From: Fidelibacterota bacterium | GTDB taxonomy: Bacteria; Fidelibacterota; Marinisomatia; Marinisomatales; TCS55 | Assembly (NCBI GenBank): GCA_016845785.1 | Contig: JAERSH010000039.1 | Location: 1 to 64,000 of the forward strand | Reading direction: 5' to 3' | Length of the DNA: 64,000 nt | In this document: positions 49,095 to 59,007 of the stretch, in pieces | How positions within the stretch are numbered: the first letter of the stretch is position 1 | How the letters are laid out: each line of letters starts with the position of its first letter | Made by a program: the position numbers and the translations under genes | Notes under the pieces: model-generated | The model's input: only the letters and a program-made list of their open reading frames with translations | Databases searched by the model: none | Told to the model about the DNA's origin: nothing

Positions 49095-50363
49095 TTAAAT
49101 TAAAAATCCAAATTTATCGAAAATTTCCTTTGCCACATAATGGCTGCCAAATATCAATGCGGGTCTGTCTTCTTTTTGGGACAGTTTTATCACGTCGTCT
49201 AATGCATCTGAAAATGAATTATTTATCTTAAAACCTGTTAATCCATTCTCTTTCATAACACTGCCCAATGCATCCCCGGTAAATAATCCATATTGGGCAC
49301 CGCCACTGATAATCAATGCCTCAAATTGATCCTGAATTGCAGATACGATTAAATCAGATTCTTTGTCACCCTTCATGACAAATAACCCAATGGGGCGCTG
49401 ATTAAATAAAGTGTTAAGCATATCTAAAACTGCGGCAATTCCCTCCGGATTGTGAGCCACATCGTAAAATATGGGTGCCGATCCACTCATCAGCTGCAAA
49501 CGGCCAGGCCATTGGGTTTTGTTCAATCCTTTTTGAATTAATTCTGAAGAGATATCTGAATCAAATGCCTTTACAATCGAGACGGCCATTGCACCATTCA
49601 TTGCTTGATGGACACCCAATAAGGGAATTGTAAACTGATCTTTGTTGATGCAAAATGTTGTTCCTGATTTGTCAGTTATAATATCATCAGATATAGAAAC
49701 TTCTATTATGGGTGCATTCTGACTCTCAGCCGTTTTAGTTAAAAGGGTTTTTACATCTTTTTCCTGATTAGAAATCAATACGGGCGTATCTGTTTTTATA
49801 ATCCCGGCCTTTTCTTTTGCGATTGTAAGAATATCATCTCCAAGGATTTCACGATGATCCATAGAAATGGATGTAATTGCAGTGAGCGTTGGATCAATTA
49901 CATTTGTTGAATCTAATCGGCCACCCAGTCCTGTTTCAATAATTGCTACATCCACATGGTGATTACGAAAATGATCAAAAGCCATGGCTGTCGTCGTTTC
50001 AAAAAAAGTGGATTCAATGTTATCAATATCCTTTTTATGTAACTCAACGAAAGATACAATTTCACCATCGCTGATTGGCTGTCCATTCACTCTAATTCTT
50101 TCGTTAAATCGAATCAAATGGGGCGATGAATAGAGACCAACTTTTAGCCCCGCTTCCATCAAAATTGCAGCTGTCATGGCGCAGGTTGACCCTTTCCCAT
50201 TGGTCCCGGCAATATGGATAGATTGAAAATGATCTTGGGGATTACCGCATCGGCCTAATAATTCACGGGTGTGGGACAATCCCACTTTGATACCCAGCCG
50301 CTGCAAATTATATAAATAATCTAAAAGGTATTCGAATTCAGTGGATGTGGACGGATGAGACAT
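49095..50363 (-). CDS. folC: Folylpolyglutamate synthase / dihydrofolate synthase
   Basis: A 422-aa Mur-ligase-family enzyme that adds glutamate to folates. The P-loop is 'IHIAGTNGKGSTCAM' (53-60), followed by 'YSSPHLIRFNERIRVNG', 'FEATTAM'-like 'FFETTTAMAFDHF', 'ETGLGGRLDSTNV' and 'FYDVAHNPEGIAAVL'. Its start overlaps the end of murI by 26 nt. The last part ('LIFGSHYVAKEIFDKFGF') is typical of the family. Confidence 0.95.
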   Translation of the reverse strand: MSHPSTSTEFEYLLDYLYNLQRLGIKVGLSHTRELLGRCGNPQDHFQSIHIAGTNGKGSTCAMTAAILMEAGLKVGLYSSPHLIRFNERIRVNGQPISDGEIVSFVELHKKDIDNIESTFFETTTAMAFDHFRNHHVDVAIIETGLGGRLDSTNVIDPTLTAITSISMDHREILGDDILTIAKEKAGIIKTDTPVLISNQEKDVKTLLTKTAESQNAPIIEVSISDDIITDKSGTTFCINKDQFTIPLLGVHQAMNGAMAVSIVKAFDSDISSELIQKGLNKTQWPGRLQLMSGSAPIFYDVAHNPEGIAAVLDMLNTLFNQRPIGLFVMKGDKESDLIVSAIQDQFEALIISGGAQYGLFTGDALGSVMKENGLTGFKINNSFSDALDDVIKLSQKEDRPALIFGSHYVAKEIFDKFGFLI

Positions 50364-51141
50364 GGTCTATTTCTCTGCCTAAAAATTGACGAGCAACGCG
50401 TTTAAAGCGAACCGGCAAATCCGTGACATAATTTTCTAAAACGCCCATATCATTTTGGTCATTTACTATGTTTTGAGATATTAATCGCTTCCCAGCATAC
50501 ATCGCTGTTGTTTCCGCCGAATCGACAATTTGAATTGTATCCCCTACCGTTTCACTCAAAACGGGTTTAAGAAGGGGATAATGGGTACATCCCAATATGA
50601 GTGTGTCTATTTGCTTTTGGATTAATTCTTTTAAATACGTATTGGCCACTTGAGTGGGTACATCCCCTTCCAGCCAACCTTCTTCAATTAGAGGTACAAA
50701 TAGGGGACATGATTTAGAAAAGGATTGAATAGAACTGTCCAATTGGGAGAGCGCCTTTTCATATGCACCAGATCGAATGGTTGCCAATGTGCCGATAATT
50801 CCAATTTTTCTATTTTTTGTCAATGATTGTGCTGCCTCTGCTCCGGGGTTTATAACGCCGATGATTGGTGTATCAAGTTTTCTCTTTAAATAATCCAGTG
50901 CCAATGCCGTGGCTGTATTACAGGCCACGATAATCAACTTCGCATCCTTTTGTATTAGAAATTCGGTGATTTCGGCACTGAATTCCTGAATGAGGTCTTG
51001 GCTTTTGTTCCCATAAGGGACGCGGGCTGTATCACCAAAATATATGATATTTTCATTAGGAAGATGGGTGTGGAGTGCTTTGACGACTGTCAGTCCCCCA
51101 AGGCCAGAATCAAATACGGCGATAGGCCGTTTATCGGACAT
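50338..51141 (-). CDS. murI: Glutamate racemase
   Basis: A 267-aa enzyme converting L- to D-glutamate for peptidoglycan. Catalytic Cys pair: C74 in 'VACNTATA' and C185 in 'LILGCTHYPLL'; the acidic site is 'VFDSGLGGLTV' (D11). 'FGDTARVPYGNKS' is also conserved. It starts 2 nt after the amidase stop and overlaps folC by 26 nt. Confidence 0.96.
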   Translation of the reverse strand: MSDKRPIAVFDSGLGGLTVVKALHTHLPNENIIYFGDTARVPYGNKSQDLIQEFSAEITEFLIQKDAKLIIVACNTATALALDYLKRKLDTPIIGVINPGAEAAQSLTKNRKIGIIGTLATIRSGAYEKALSQLDSSIQSFSKSCPLFVPLIEEGWLEGDVPTQVANTYLKELIQKQIDTLILGCTHYPLLKPVLSETVGDTIQIVDSAETTAMYAGKRLISQNIVNDQNDMGVLENYVTDLPVRFKRVARQFLGREIDHVSSVHIH

Positions 51142-51143
51142 AA

Positions 51144-52637
51144 TTAACTTTCGGCGAGGTACTGTTCGCGTGAATAGCGAAATTTTACAATCGCCTTGTA
51201 TATGGAATTAGCGATGGTTTGTCTATATTTCGGATTCCGGAGGTTTTTCTCTTCATTCCGATTGGTTAAAAATCCTGCTTCAATCAGTACATTCGGCATA
51301 CTTGCACCAATCAAAACATGGAATCCTGCCTGTTTTACACCGCGATTTTTAGACTTAATTTTTTTCGCCATCTCCTCTTGAATCATGGCCGCCAATTCTT
51401 CGCTCTCTTTCATATATACACTTTGGGCCATGGTGGCCAAAATTAAATTTTCTCCGGATAAATCTTTATATCTGTCTTTGGATCGATCTTCTAATTTGAT
51501 GGCTTCATTTTCTCTGGAGGCCACTTCGATGGCGTCCTCAGTTTTTCCCGGTCGGAGTAAATAAGTTTCAAAACCATAAGCTGTCTTATTTGGATTCGAA
51601 TTTAAATGGACACTTAAAAACATTTTTCCATTGGATTCGTTGGCAATTTTTGTCCGCTTCCATAATGGAATGAAGACATCTTCTTCTCTCGTATATATCA
51701 CTTTCAATTTTGTATTTTTTTCTAACAGAAGGCCTACGCGCTTGACAATATCCAACGCCAAATCTTTTTCTAATGTTCCCCTTCTTCCTATGGTACCGGG
51801 ATCTTTACCTCCATGCCCAGCATCCAAAACAATCGTGTCTAATTTCCATCGATCTTTTACTTTTTTTATGCGGGCAACACTGTTATCCATGGGTGTTCTA
51901 AGGGAGACGACAATTTCACTGGGATCTTTGCTTTGATATATTTCGTGATTGATGACTTTGGTTCGAATTTGAAATGCCAATTGGGCCGATTCACCCAGTT
52001 GATCGGCTGCAACACTTTTAATAACACCCCGTGTATCACTTCTCCTTATTTCGGTGGTGTCCACTAATCCGCCGGCAACGGTAATATAAAACCAGCCATT
52101 CTCGTGGAAAAATGAACTGATATTGCCATCCGGGAAATTATTGCGCGTCTGAATTCTTAAAATGGTTCCGTTGGCCTTTTGAGAAATGTTTACACCAGTA
52201 ATGGTGAACGATTTTATATCAATATCCAACACCATACGACGGGGGTCGTATTTGATCCCTGGCATCGTTGTTCTTTTTAAAATATCAAAAAATGATTCAG
52301 CCGGCAAATAGATATCATCCCCGGCCTCGATGGCGTAGGCAGGCATTTGATACACTTTTTCATCAATGAGAATAAAACTACTATTGCCCGAAATTTTGAT
52401 TCGATGATTACCAATATAAAGCACCATTTTCCCTCGTGCTTCATTCACAAAAGGATCTCGTTTCGCTAAAATTCGAGACACATCCCTAGTGGATACAAAT
52501 GTCCCCCGAAGCCTATCCAATGTTTCTATATCATCCAAAGAATTATTTACGCGATTCACAACGCGTATGGACCCGCCCATTAAACATGATAGGAGCATGG
52601 TAAGGATGAAAAGATTGGTGCAGATGCGATGAATCAT
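51144..52637 (-). CDS. N-acetylmuramoyl-L-alanine amidase (Amidase_3), exported
   Basis: A 497-aa exported cell-wall hydrolase with signal peptide (about 1-22). Residues 25-150 are a copper-amine-oxidase-like/AMIN-like N-terminal region ('DIYLPAESFFDILK'). The catalytic domain (from about 265) has zinc ligands in 'VLDAGHGGKDPG', Glu in 'GTLEKDLAL' and His in 'FLSVHLNSN', and catalytic Glu in 'NVLIEAGFLTN'. It cuts the bond between MurNAc and the stem peptide, mostly in cell separation. Its neighbour murI feeds the same wall pathway. AMIN-type N-termini target septal peptidoglycan. Confidence 0.93.
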   Translation of the reverse strand: MIHRICTNLFILTMLLSCLMGGSIRVVNRVNNSLDDIETLDRLRGTFVSTRDVSRILAKRDPFVNEARGKMVLYIGNHRIKISGNSSFILIDEKVYQMPAYAIEAGDDIYLPAESFFDILKRTTMPGIKYDPRRMVLDIDIKSFTITGVNISQKANGTILRIQTRNNFPDGNISSFFHENGWFYITVAGGLVDTTEIRRSDTRGVIKSVAADQLGESAQLAFQIRTKVINHEIYQSKDPSEIVVSLRTPMDNSVARIKKVKDRWKLDTIVLDAGHGGKDPGTIGRRGTLEKDLALDIVKRVGLLLEKNTKLKVIYTREEDVFIPLWKRTKIANESNGKMFLSVHLNSNPNKTAYGFETYLLRPGKTEDAIEVASRENEAIKLEDRSKDRYKDLSGENLILATMAQSVYMKESEELAAMIQEEMAKKIKSKNRGVKQAGFHVLIGASMPNVLIEAGFLTNRNEEKNLRNPKYRQTIANSIYKAIVKFRYSREQYLAES

Positions 52638-52680
52638 AGGGGCGAAATTATCCTGACTTTAAACCAGAAACAATAAGCGG

Positions 52681-54369
52681 TCATAAGTTTGCTTGAAATA
52701 TTATTCCCCCTTGAATGGTTGGGGACATATTAAAAGATAAGGCTTTATAATGGGATTTGACTCGAATTCCCATCCGCACATCTGGCGACGGTTGAAAAAC
52801 TAATTTAAACCCCATCCCATGACCCGATTCTGTAAACAGTCGAGAATGCATCTCTCCCGGGAGGTTCACATCCCAAAAGTAAATTCGCGATTCATAATCG
52901 TCTACCATCGACATCATCCAATCTATTTCTAATTGATATTTTGGTTGATAAAAAATGAATCTGAAATCGATTCCTTTTCCATAATTAAAATCGTTAACAC
53001 CTGACTTAACCCACTGTACTTTTACCAGAGAGCGCCACAATTTGGATACATATTTGTGCTCCAATCGGATACTTTCTTTTTGAAGTGCATCAACAAATTG
53101 AATGGGACCATAGATTAATGTTTCATTCTCATCTCTTTGGTCAAGTTTAAATTGCCCAATGATATAGTGGCGCCCAAATCTGGATTCTGTCCGGACACCA
53201 AATACTTGTTTATTTATATTTTTTTCAAAGTGAAATGCCCAATCGGCGTACACCATAATCCGTGTTTGCTTTAATCTAAATGTACCACCCTGAAAAATCC
53301 CTTTTTCTGATATGTATTTCCCCTGCCATGCAGCCATGGGATTGCTTGTTTGTCCTAATGAGCCATTTCTCAAATTTCGAAAATGAATCACATATTGAAA
53401 TGGCCTTTCCTTATACTGCATCGCCATCACAAAAGAAGGGGGACCAAGTCCGTAGGATATTTCGCCTGACAATTCAATTTTCCCTTTTTCAAATCCGCCA
53501 AAAAAAGATTGGGCCTTTTCCGAAACCACCAACCCCCAGTTATTGGAAACATTTTCCTGGGCATATATTCCAATCCCTCCAAAATTATTTGTACCATTCC
53601 GACCATTCATTTCACCCATTGAAATCAAGAATGAATGATTCTTTTTATTTTTTCGGAATGCACCACCCCGCACACGATTTATGCTGGTAGCACTATTATA
53701 TCCTCGCAATCTTGTATCGAAAGTGCTCCCCCTTGAAATGGTGCTAAATCCTCGCCTGGCAGGAAATGGTCGTCCTGCTACCAAACCAAATCCGTAAGCC
53801 ATGGACTGATCTCCGATGATCCACTGTGCGGATTTATCGGTAGCCCCAATATAAATACTGCCATTATTTGCGATATGTTTTTCAAATTTATTGCGTGCAT
53901 TAACAATGCCGCCTTCATACCCATTCATAAAATATTGACCTTGCCATCGATACCGCGTATCCTCTGAAATTGCAGACAATTGTTTCATGACAATTTTTGG
54001 ATGCGTCCCCTTATTTTTATCTAATGCATTTATTATCATGCTCAAAACTGATGACATCTCCGCTGGTTTTCTTAAATAGGATATATCATTATACTTCAAT
54101 ACCTGTTTAATTAAATGATAATCTGAAGTTGTTAGAATAGACAGGGATTGCAAATCCTGGAGGGCAATAACGTCGATCCCGGACGTTCTGGATAAAAGAT
54201 CATCAATTAAGATGATTTCATCTTCGTGGATGGTTTCTGATTCTTCCTGCGGAATTAATCCAAGGATGTCATCGTGAAATTGGGCCGATACAGATTCACT
54301 GCCTACCAAAAGGCAAATGAAACTCCATCCAATGAGACGGCCCCAATTCTGGGTGATTTGCCAATGCAT
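52681..54369 (-). CDS. Helix-hairpin-helix-like N-terminus plus outer-membrane beta-barrel protein
   Basis: A 562-aa protein with signal region (1-29, ending 'SESVSAQ'). An N-terminal segment ('IDDLLSRTSGIDVIALQDLQSLSILTTSDYHLIKQVL') resembles the degenerate helix-hairpin-helix repeats of a Bacteroidetes/FCB exported family. A long beta-barrel pattern follows, with 'QSMAYGFGLVAGRPFPARRGF' and 'RGYNSATSINRVRGGAF' being the family-like parts. It ends in an aromatic/hydrophobic strand ('IQGGIIFQANL'). Its exact role is unknown. Its start overlaps the next barrel gene by 74 nt in another frame, an unusually long overlap. Confidence 0.65.
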   Translation of the reverse strand: MHWQITQNWGRLIGWSFICLLVGSESVSAQFHDDILGLIPQEESETIHEDEIILIDDLLSRTSGIDVIALQDLQSLSILTTSDYHLIKQVLKYNDISYLRKPAEMSSVLSMIINALDKNKGTHPKIVMKQLSAISEDTRYRWQGQYFMNGYEGGIVNARNKFEKHIANNGSIYIGATDKSAQWIIGDQSMAYGFGLVAGRPFPARRGFSTISRGSTFDTRLRGYNSATSINRVRGGAFRKNKKNHSFLISMGEMNGRNGTNNFGGIGIYAQENVSNNWGLVVSEKAQSFFGGFEKGKIELSGEISYGLGPPSFVMAMQYKERPFQYVIHFRNLRNGSLGQTSNPMAAWQGKYISEKGIFQGGTFRLKQTRIMVYADWAFHFEKNINKQVFGVRTESRFGRHYIIGQFKLDQRDENETLIYGPIQFVDALQKESIRLEHKYVSKLWRSLVKVQWVKSGVNDFNYGKGIDFRFIFYQPKYQLEIDWMMSMVDDYESRIYFWDVNLPGEMHSRLFTESGHGMGFKLVFQPSPDVRMGIRVKSHYKALSFNMSPTIQGGIIFQANL

Positions 54370-55117
54370 AATTTATATTTATTGAATAAAGTCTTAGTCC
54401 CACCGCACCAGTAATTTGACCTGTCCCCGATATATATCCTGTTTGAATGTGCAGCCAGGATATTGGTTGGACGCTAAACCCTGCCTTTACCTGTTTTGAA
54501 AATTCCGTATCCTGCTCCCATTCGAGCAATATGGCAACAGGGCGAATGGGTTGAAAAATAATTGTAGATACAATTAATTGGGGCAAAGCATTCTGAGACT
54601 GGCCAATGGTGGGTTTATTGAAATTGTGAAGTATTGTCCCCCATTTAATTTGATTCGTCACTTGAATATGCCAAGACAGAGTCGTTCCGAAGGATTGGTC
54701 GGCACCATAGCCCGGAATTGATAGTGCATAATAATTTGCGGCAATACCCACTCCCATGCGGTCTTTAATATTATATCCATATCCGAAAGAAAATACGGAT
54801 TCTCGATATTGCTTTGTCCCAAATGACTGTAATCCAACAGACATACCATGACCTTTCACTGGAAATGCCGCTGCAGCGCTATGGTGGGTTAATTGGCGTA
54901 GATTAAATTTCTGTCCTGATAATATGGATACTTGCAAATTATTTTGATTGCTTAATGAAGCTGGATCCATAAATGATCCGGAGGGACTGGAAAAAAGATT
55001 ATAATATGATAAACCGAGGCCCACATTTAGCGGGGACTGGTTTAGGTGTTCGAATGACGCCGACAGGGTGCCTGTCGCACAGATAGATAGGGTGATATAT
55101 AACTGTCTATAATTCAA
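54296..55117 (-). CDS. Outer-membrane barrel protein (PorV/FadL-like pattern)
   Basis: I take TTG at 55117 as start, giving 273 aa with signal 'MNYRQLYITLSICATGTLSAS'; the longer frame from 55165 runs through the upstream terminator. The mature protein is a beta-barrel with 'FMDPASLSNQNNLQVSI', 'HGMSVGLQSFGTKQYRESVFSFGYGYNIKDRMGVGIAANYYAL' and 'IQTGYISGTGQITGAVGLRLYSININYAL'. This layout resembles PorV/PorQ/FadL-type outer-membrane proteins of the FCB group; no motif fixes the function. It overlaps the HhH-barrel gene, suggesting joint use in the outer membrane. Confidence 0.55.
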   Translation of the reverse strand: MNYRQLYITLSICATGTLSASFEHLNQSPLNVGLGLSYYNLFSSPSGSFMDPASLSNQNNLQVSILSGQKFNLRQLTHHSAAAAFPVKGHGMSVGLQSFGTKQYRESVFSFGYGYNIKDRMGVGIAANYYALSIPGYGADQSFGTTLSWHIQVTNQIKWGTILHNFNKPTIGQSQNALPQLIVSTIIFQPIRPVAILLEWEQDTEFSKQVKAGFSVQPISWLHIQTGYISGTGQITGAVGLRLYSININYALANHPELGPSHWMEFHLPFGRQ

Positions 55118-55130
55118 ACCACTTGTAAAC

Positions 55131-55158
55131 AAAAACGCCCCGCATTTCTGCGGGGCGT
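55131..55158 (-). terminator. Rho-independent terminator after the small hydrophobic gene cluster
   Basis: In minus sense a 10-bp stem (ACGCCCCGCA / TGCGGGGCGT, including the outer A-T pair) around GAAA is followed by TTTTTG. It starts 23 nt after the stop of the 70-aa gene and overlaps the long reading of the next barrel gene, arguing for the later TTG start there. Confidence 0.85.
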
Positions 55159-55180
55159 CTGTCAACTTACTATTTGGTAT

Positions 55181-55393
55181 TTATTTTTTATACCAAAAGA
55201 CGATGAGCATCAATGCAAGCAAGCCTGCAAATCCGGCATCGCCGAATTTGCTCATTAAGTCGCCTATGCCTGCTATGACGCCAAAGTAGTCGTCAAAGAG
55301 AATGCCGACCACGATGCCGAGGACAACCAGTCCTTTTAAAAGACTAGTTACATCTCCGATAAACGAGGTTACGGCTTCAAAGGCCTTATTCAT
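55181..55393 (-). CDS. Small hydrophobic protein, copy 2 of a tandem pair
   Basis: A 70-aa protein with AGGAG 7 nt before its ATG, two hydrophobic stretches ('LLKGLVVLGIVVGILF' and 'GFAGLLALMLIVFW') and a Lys end. It is a paralogue of the next protein (shared 'D-G-GFAGLLAL' and 'NI/GIL' layout). It is probably an inner-membrane protein. Possible roles, none provable here: abundant membrane regulator, holin-like or toxin-like peptide, or a subunit of an envelope complex. It is followed by a strong terminator. Confidence 0.6.
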   Translation of the reverse strand: MNKAFEAVTSFIGDVTSLLKGLVVLGIVVGILFDDYFGVIAGIGDLMSKFGDAGFAGLLALMLIVFWYKK

Positions 55394-55421
55394 TTGTTAT
55401 CTCCTAGGATTATTAAAGCAG

Positions 55422-55445
55422 AAAGGGGCCCAAAAGGGCCCCTTT
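55422..55445 (-). terminator. Hairpin between the two small hydrophobic genes
   Basis: A perfect 10-bp stem (AAAGGGGCCC / GGGCCCCTTT) with a 4-nt loop lies between the 69-aa stop and the 70-aa RBS. The downstream T-run is weak on the minus strand (CTGCTTTAAT), so it may only attenuate, or protect the upstream RNA from decay. Confidence 0.6.
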
Positions 55446-55455
55446 ATTCTACTGG

Positions 55456-55665
55456 TTAACCTGCGAAAGATACAAATATTAACAAGGCCAATAGACCGGC
55501 GAATCCACCATCTAGGAAGGATTCTACCAAGTCAACAATTCCGCCGATGGGATCAAACCCAGTCGAGTAAAGGATGTTCACAAATACAAACATCACAATA
55601 AGTGCTTTAATTAAGCCAACTACGGAATTGGCAATACCCTGTACGGTTGAAGTAAAATCAGCCAT
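55456..55665 (-). CDS. Small hydrophobic protein, copy 1 of a tandem pair
   Basis: A 69-aa protein with a strong RBS (AAGGAGG) and two hydrophobic segments ('LIKALIVMFVFVNILY', 'GGFAGLLALLIFVSFAG'). It is paralogous to the 70-aa protein downstream. Its ATG overlaps the TAA of a 38-codon ORF (TAATG). The end 'VDLVESFLDGGFAGLLAL' matches 'GDLMSKFGDAGFAGLLAL' in copy 2. No family is recognised and no Cys is present. Confidence 0.6.
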   Translation of the reverse strand: MADFTSTVQGIANSVVGLIKALIVMFVFVNILYSTGFDPIGGIVDLVESFLDGGFAGLLALLIFVSFAG

Positions 55666-55781
55666 TAGGTTCCTCCTTGGTTAGGTTTTAATTGAACAAA
55701 AAAAGGGGCAGGTATCCCCTGCCCCCCATTCGGTTCAATTCTTTCGCGTTTTGAGTATGTGGTTACTTGTTCCACTGTCAT
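55665..55781 (-). CDS. 38-aa leader-like ORF, too short for most gene finders
   Basis: Reading from ATG at 55781: MTVEQVTTYSKRERIEPN, then GGQGIPAPFFVQLKPNQGGT and TAA. GAGGG sits 7 nt before the ATG, a strong site in a genome with many weaker ones. Its stop overlaps the next ATG (TAATG). The terminator-like hairpin at 55698-55725 lies inside the ORF, so ribosomes reading it would block the hairpin. It may be a leader peptide or a real small protein; no conservation check was possible. Confidence 0.45.
   Translation of the reverse strand: MTVEQVTTYSKRERIEPNGGQGIPAPFFVQLKPNQGGT
55698..55725 (-). terminator. Possible attenuator hairpin inside the 38-codon ORF
   Basis: Minus-strand GGGGCAGG pairs with CCTGCCCC (8 bp, loop GGATA) and is followed by seven T's. 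It has full intrinsic-terminator form but lies between the RBS of the 38-codon ORF and the two small hydrophobic genes, so it would cut those genes off unless translation or another factor prevents folding. Confidence 0.7.
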
Positions 55782-55824
55782 TTCTATCCCTCGAATTTAA
55801 ACACAAAATAGAATTAATCAATAA

Positions 55825-57565
<1,741 letters not shown>

Positions 57566-57569
<4 letters not shown>

Positions 57570-57988
57570 TCTCGCTCAAAAATAATCTTTCTATTTGCCT
57601 TAGCATAAAAAAGTGTTAGGCTGTTGAAATACAGTTTATACGCATTAACCTTTTTTAATGCTGAATAGTATTCTTGGCTAGAGCTACCCTTCGGAATACC
57701 AACGAGTGTGGTAGATAAAATATTCATTAGAATTGAATTATTCTCTCCTACTGTATAATTACCATAAATCCGATTTGTAGAAACAATACCTTCAAGTCTG
57801 GAACTATCGCCAAAAATTAGATGATAATCTTCCCTCTTTGAGTCGACAATAAATTCCTCATAAGATAGTAAGTTTCCATTTAATTGCTCAAAAGATCTTA
57901 TTCCCCAATTAATATTTTTTAATTCTGGAGAATTATTTTCGCATGCGCATAAGATGAGAAGGCCAGTTAAAATAAATATGTGTTTCAT
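57566..57988 (-). CDS. META-domain (HslJ-like) lipoprotein
   Basis: Start at 57988 gives 140 aa with lipoprotein signal 'MKHIFILTGLLILCAC'; the frame opens at 58021. The lipid Cys is the last of 'ILCAC'. The rest fits a META domain: 'DYHLIFGDSSRLEGIVSTNRIYGNYTVGEN', a mid segment 'ILSTTLVGIPKGSSSQEYYSALKKVNAYKLYFNSLTLFY'. META lipoproteins are often stress-linked but their function is not established. It is convergent with the ftsB-like gene with overlapping stops. Confidence 0.65.
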
Positions 57989-58123
57989 GACTATAGTCCC
58001 AATAATTAAGGATTTCGGCAATATTACCGATAAATAAATAAAAAATACAATAGACTCTATTCCCTATTTCCCTTTCCCCATGTGTTCTCTTTGAAACATG
58101 TCATACTTTTTCTTTGCTACTGT

Positions 58124-58951
58124 TTAATCTTTCTCTATATCTCTACCCAAGTGACGGCTGTGGGTTAATAATTCATCTTTTTCATCTTCAGATAAACCTT
58201 CGTATCCCACCTCACTGATTTTATCCAATAGCCGATCCACATTGTGCTGCATTTTCATCCGCCGCATTTCCCGTTTTTCTGTCTTTTTATATTTCATTTC
58301 TGCCAACTTTGAATTGAACAATATGCGCAGCTTTGGCCATGTCCAAGGCGATTTCAAATATATATATCCGATGACCATCCCTGATAAATGGGTCAAATGA
58401 CTGATGTTCGACCCGCTCGCACCCATAGAAGACACAAAAGCCATGACGCCTAAAAAGATAACAAAATATTTTACTTTTACGGGAAACAGAAAATAAATAA
58501 GGATTTTCCGATTGGGGAACATGATGCCATAAGCCAATAGTAATCCATAAATGGCGCCGCTAGCTCCAATCAAAACAGCATAGGCATTTCCGGCATTGAA
58601 TAACAACCAAACCAATCCTGCACCCATGCCCGTTACAAAATAATATTTGAGAAATTCACGTCTTCCCCAAATGGATTCCATCTCCGAACCAAACATCCAG
58701 AGGACAAACATATTCATAAAAATGTGGAAAAAATCGCCATGGATGAACATGTAGGTAAATGGCTGCCAAATGAATGGCCACACATCCTCGGGGGAAAGTC
58801 CAAATATTTCTGCAAGATCAAATTGGCTTAGGGCCAAGTACCGAAAAAGAAACATGGCCGCATTCGCAATGATGAGTACTTTGATCGCATCGGTAAAATA
58901 TTGGGGTTTAAAGGCAATATTGCCCTGCTCTGATTGAAATTGATATCGCAT
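58124..58951 (-). CDS. Rhomboid family intramembrane serine protease
   Basis: A 275-aa protein with about six membrane helices. The catalytic dyad fits: Ser131 in 'LIGASGAIYG' and His188 in 'HLSGMVIGYIYLK'; 'FTYMFIHGDFFHIFMNMFVLWMFGSEME' is the L1/TM2 part typical of the family. The C-terminal 75 residues are a charged cytoplasmic tail. It cuts membrane proteins inside the bilayer; its substrates are unknown. It is single in its transcript and about 50 nt from the M1 peptidase stop. Confidence 0.9.
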   Translation of the reverse strand: MRYQFQSEQGNIAFKPQYFTDAIKVLIIANAAMFLFRYLALSQFDLAEIFGLSPEDVWPFIWQPFTYMFIHGDFFHIFMNMFVLWMFGSEMESIWGRREFLKYYFVTGMGAGLVWLLFNAGNAYAVLIGASGAIYGLLLAYGIMFPNRKILIYFLFPVKVKYFVIFLGVMAFVSSMGASGSNISHLTHLSGMVIGYIYLKSPWTWPKLRILFNSKLAEMKYKKTEKREMRRMKMQHNVDRLLDKISEVGYEGLSEDEKDELLTHSRHLGRDIEKD

Positions 58952-59007
58952 ATTAATTCAATGAATTTGGCAATTTATACTGAATTAAACTGATTTCCGT
59001 TCCCTAT

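Noticed and set aside
58022-58123. Short CATGT / ACATG inverted repeat near 58080
   Set aside because: It is 5 bp with a long loop and no U-run, consistent with chance.
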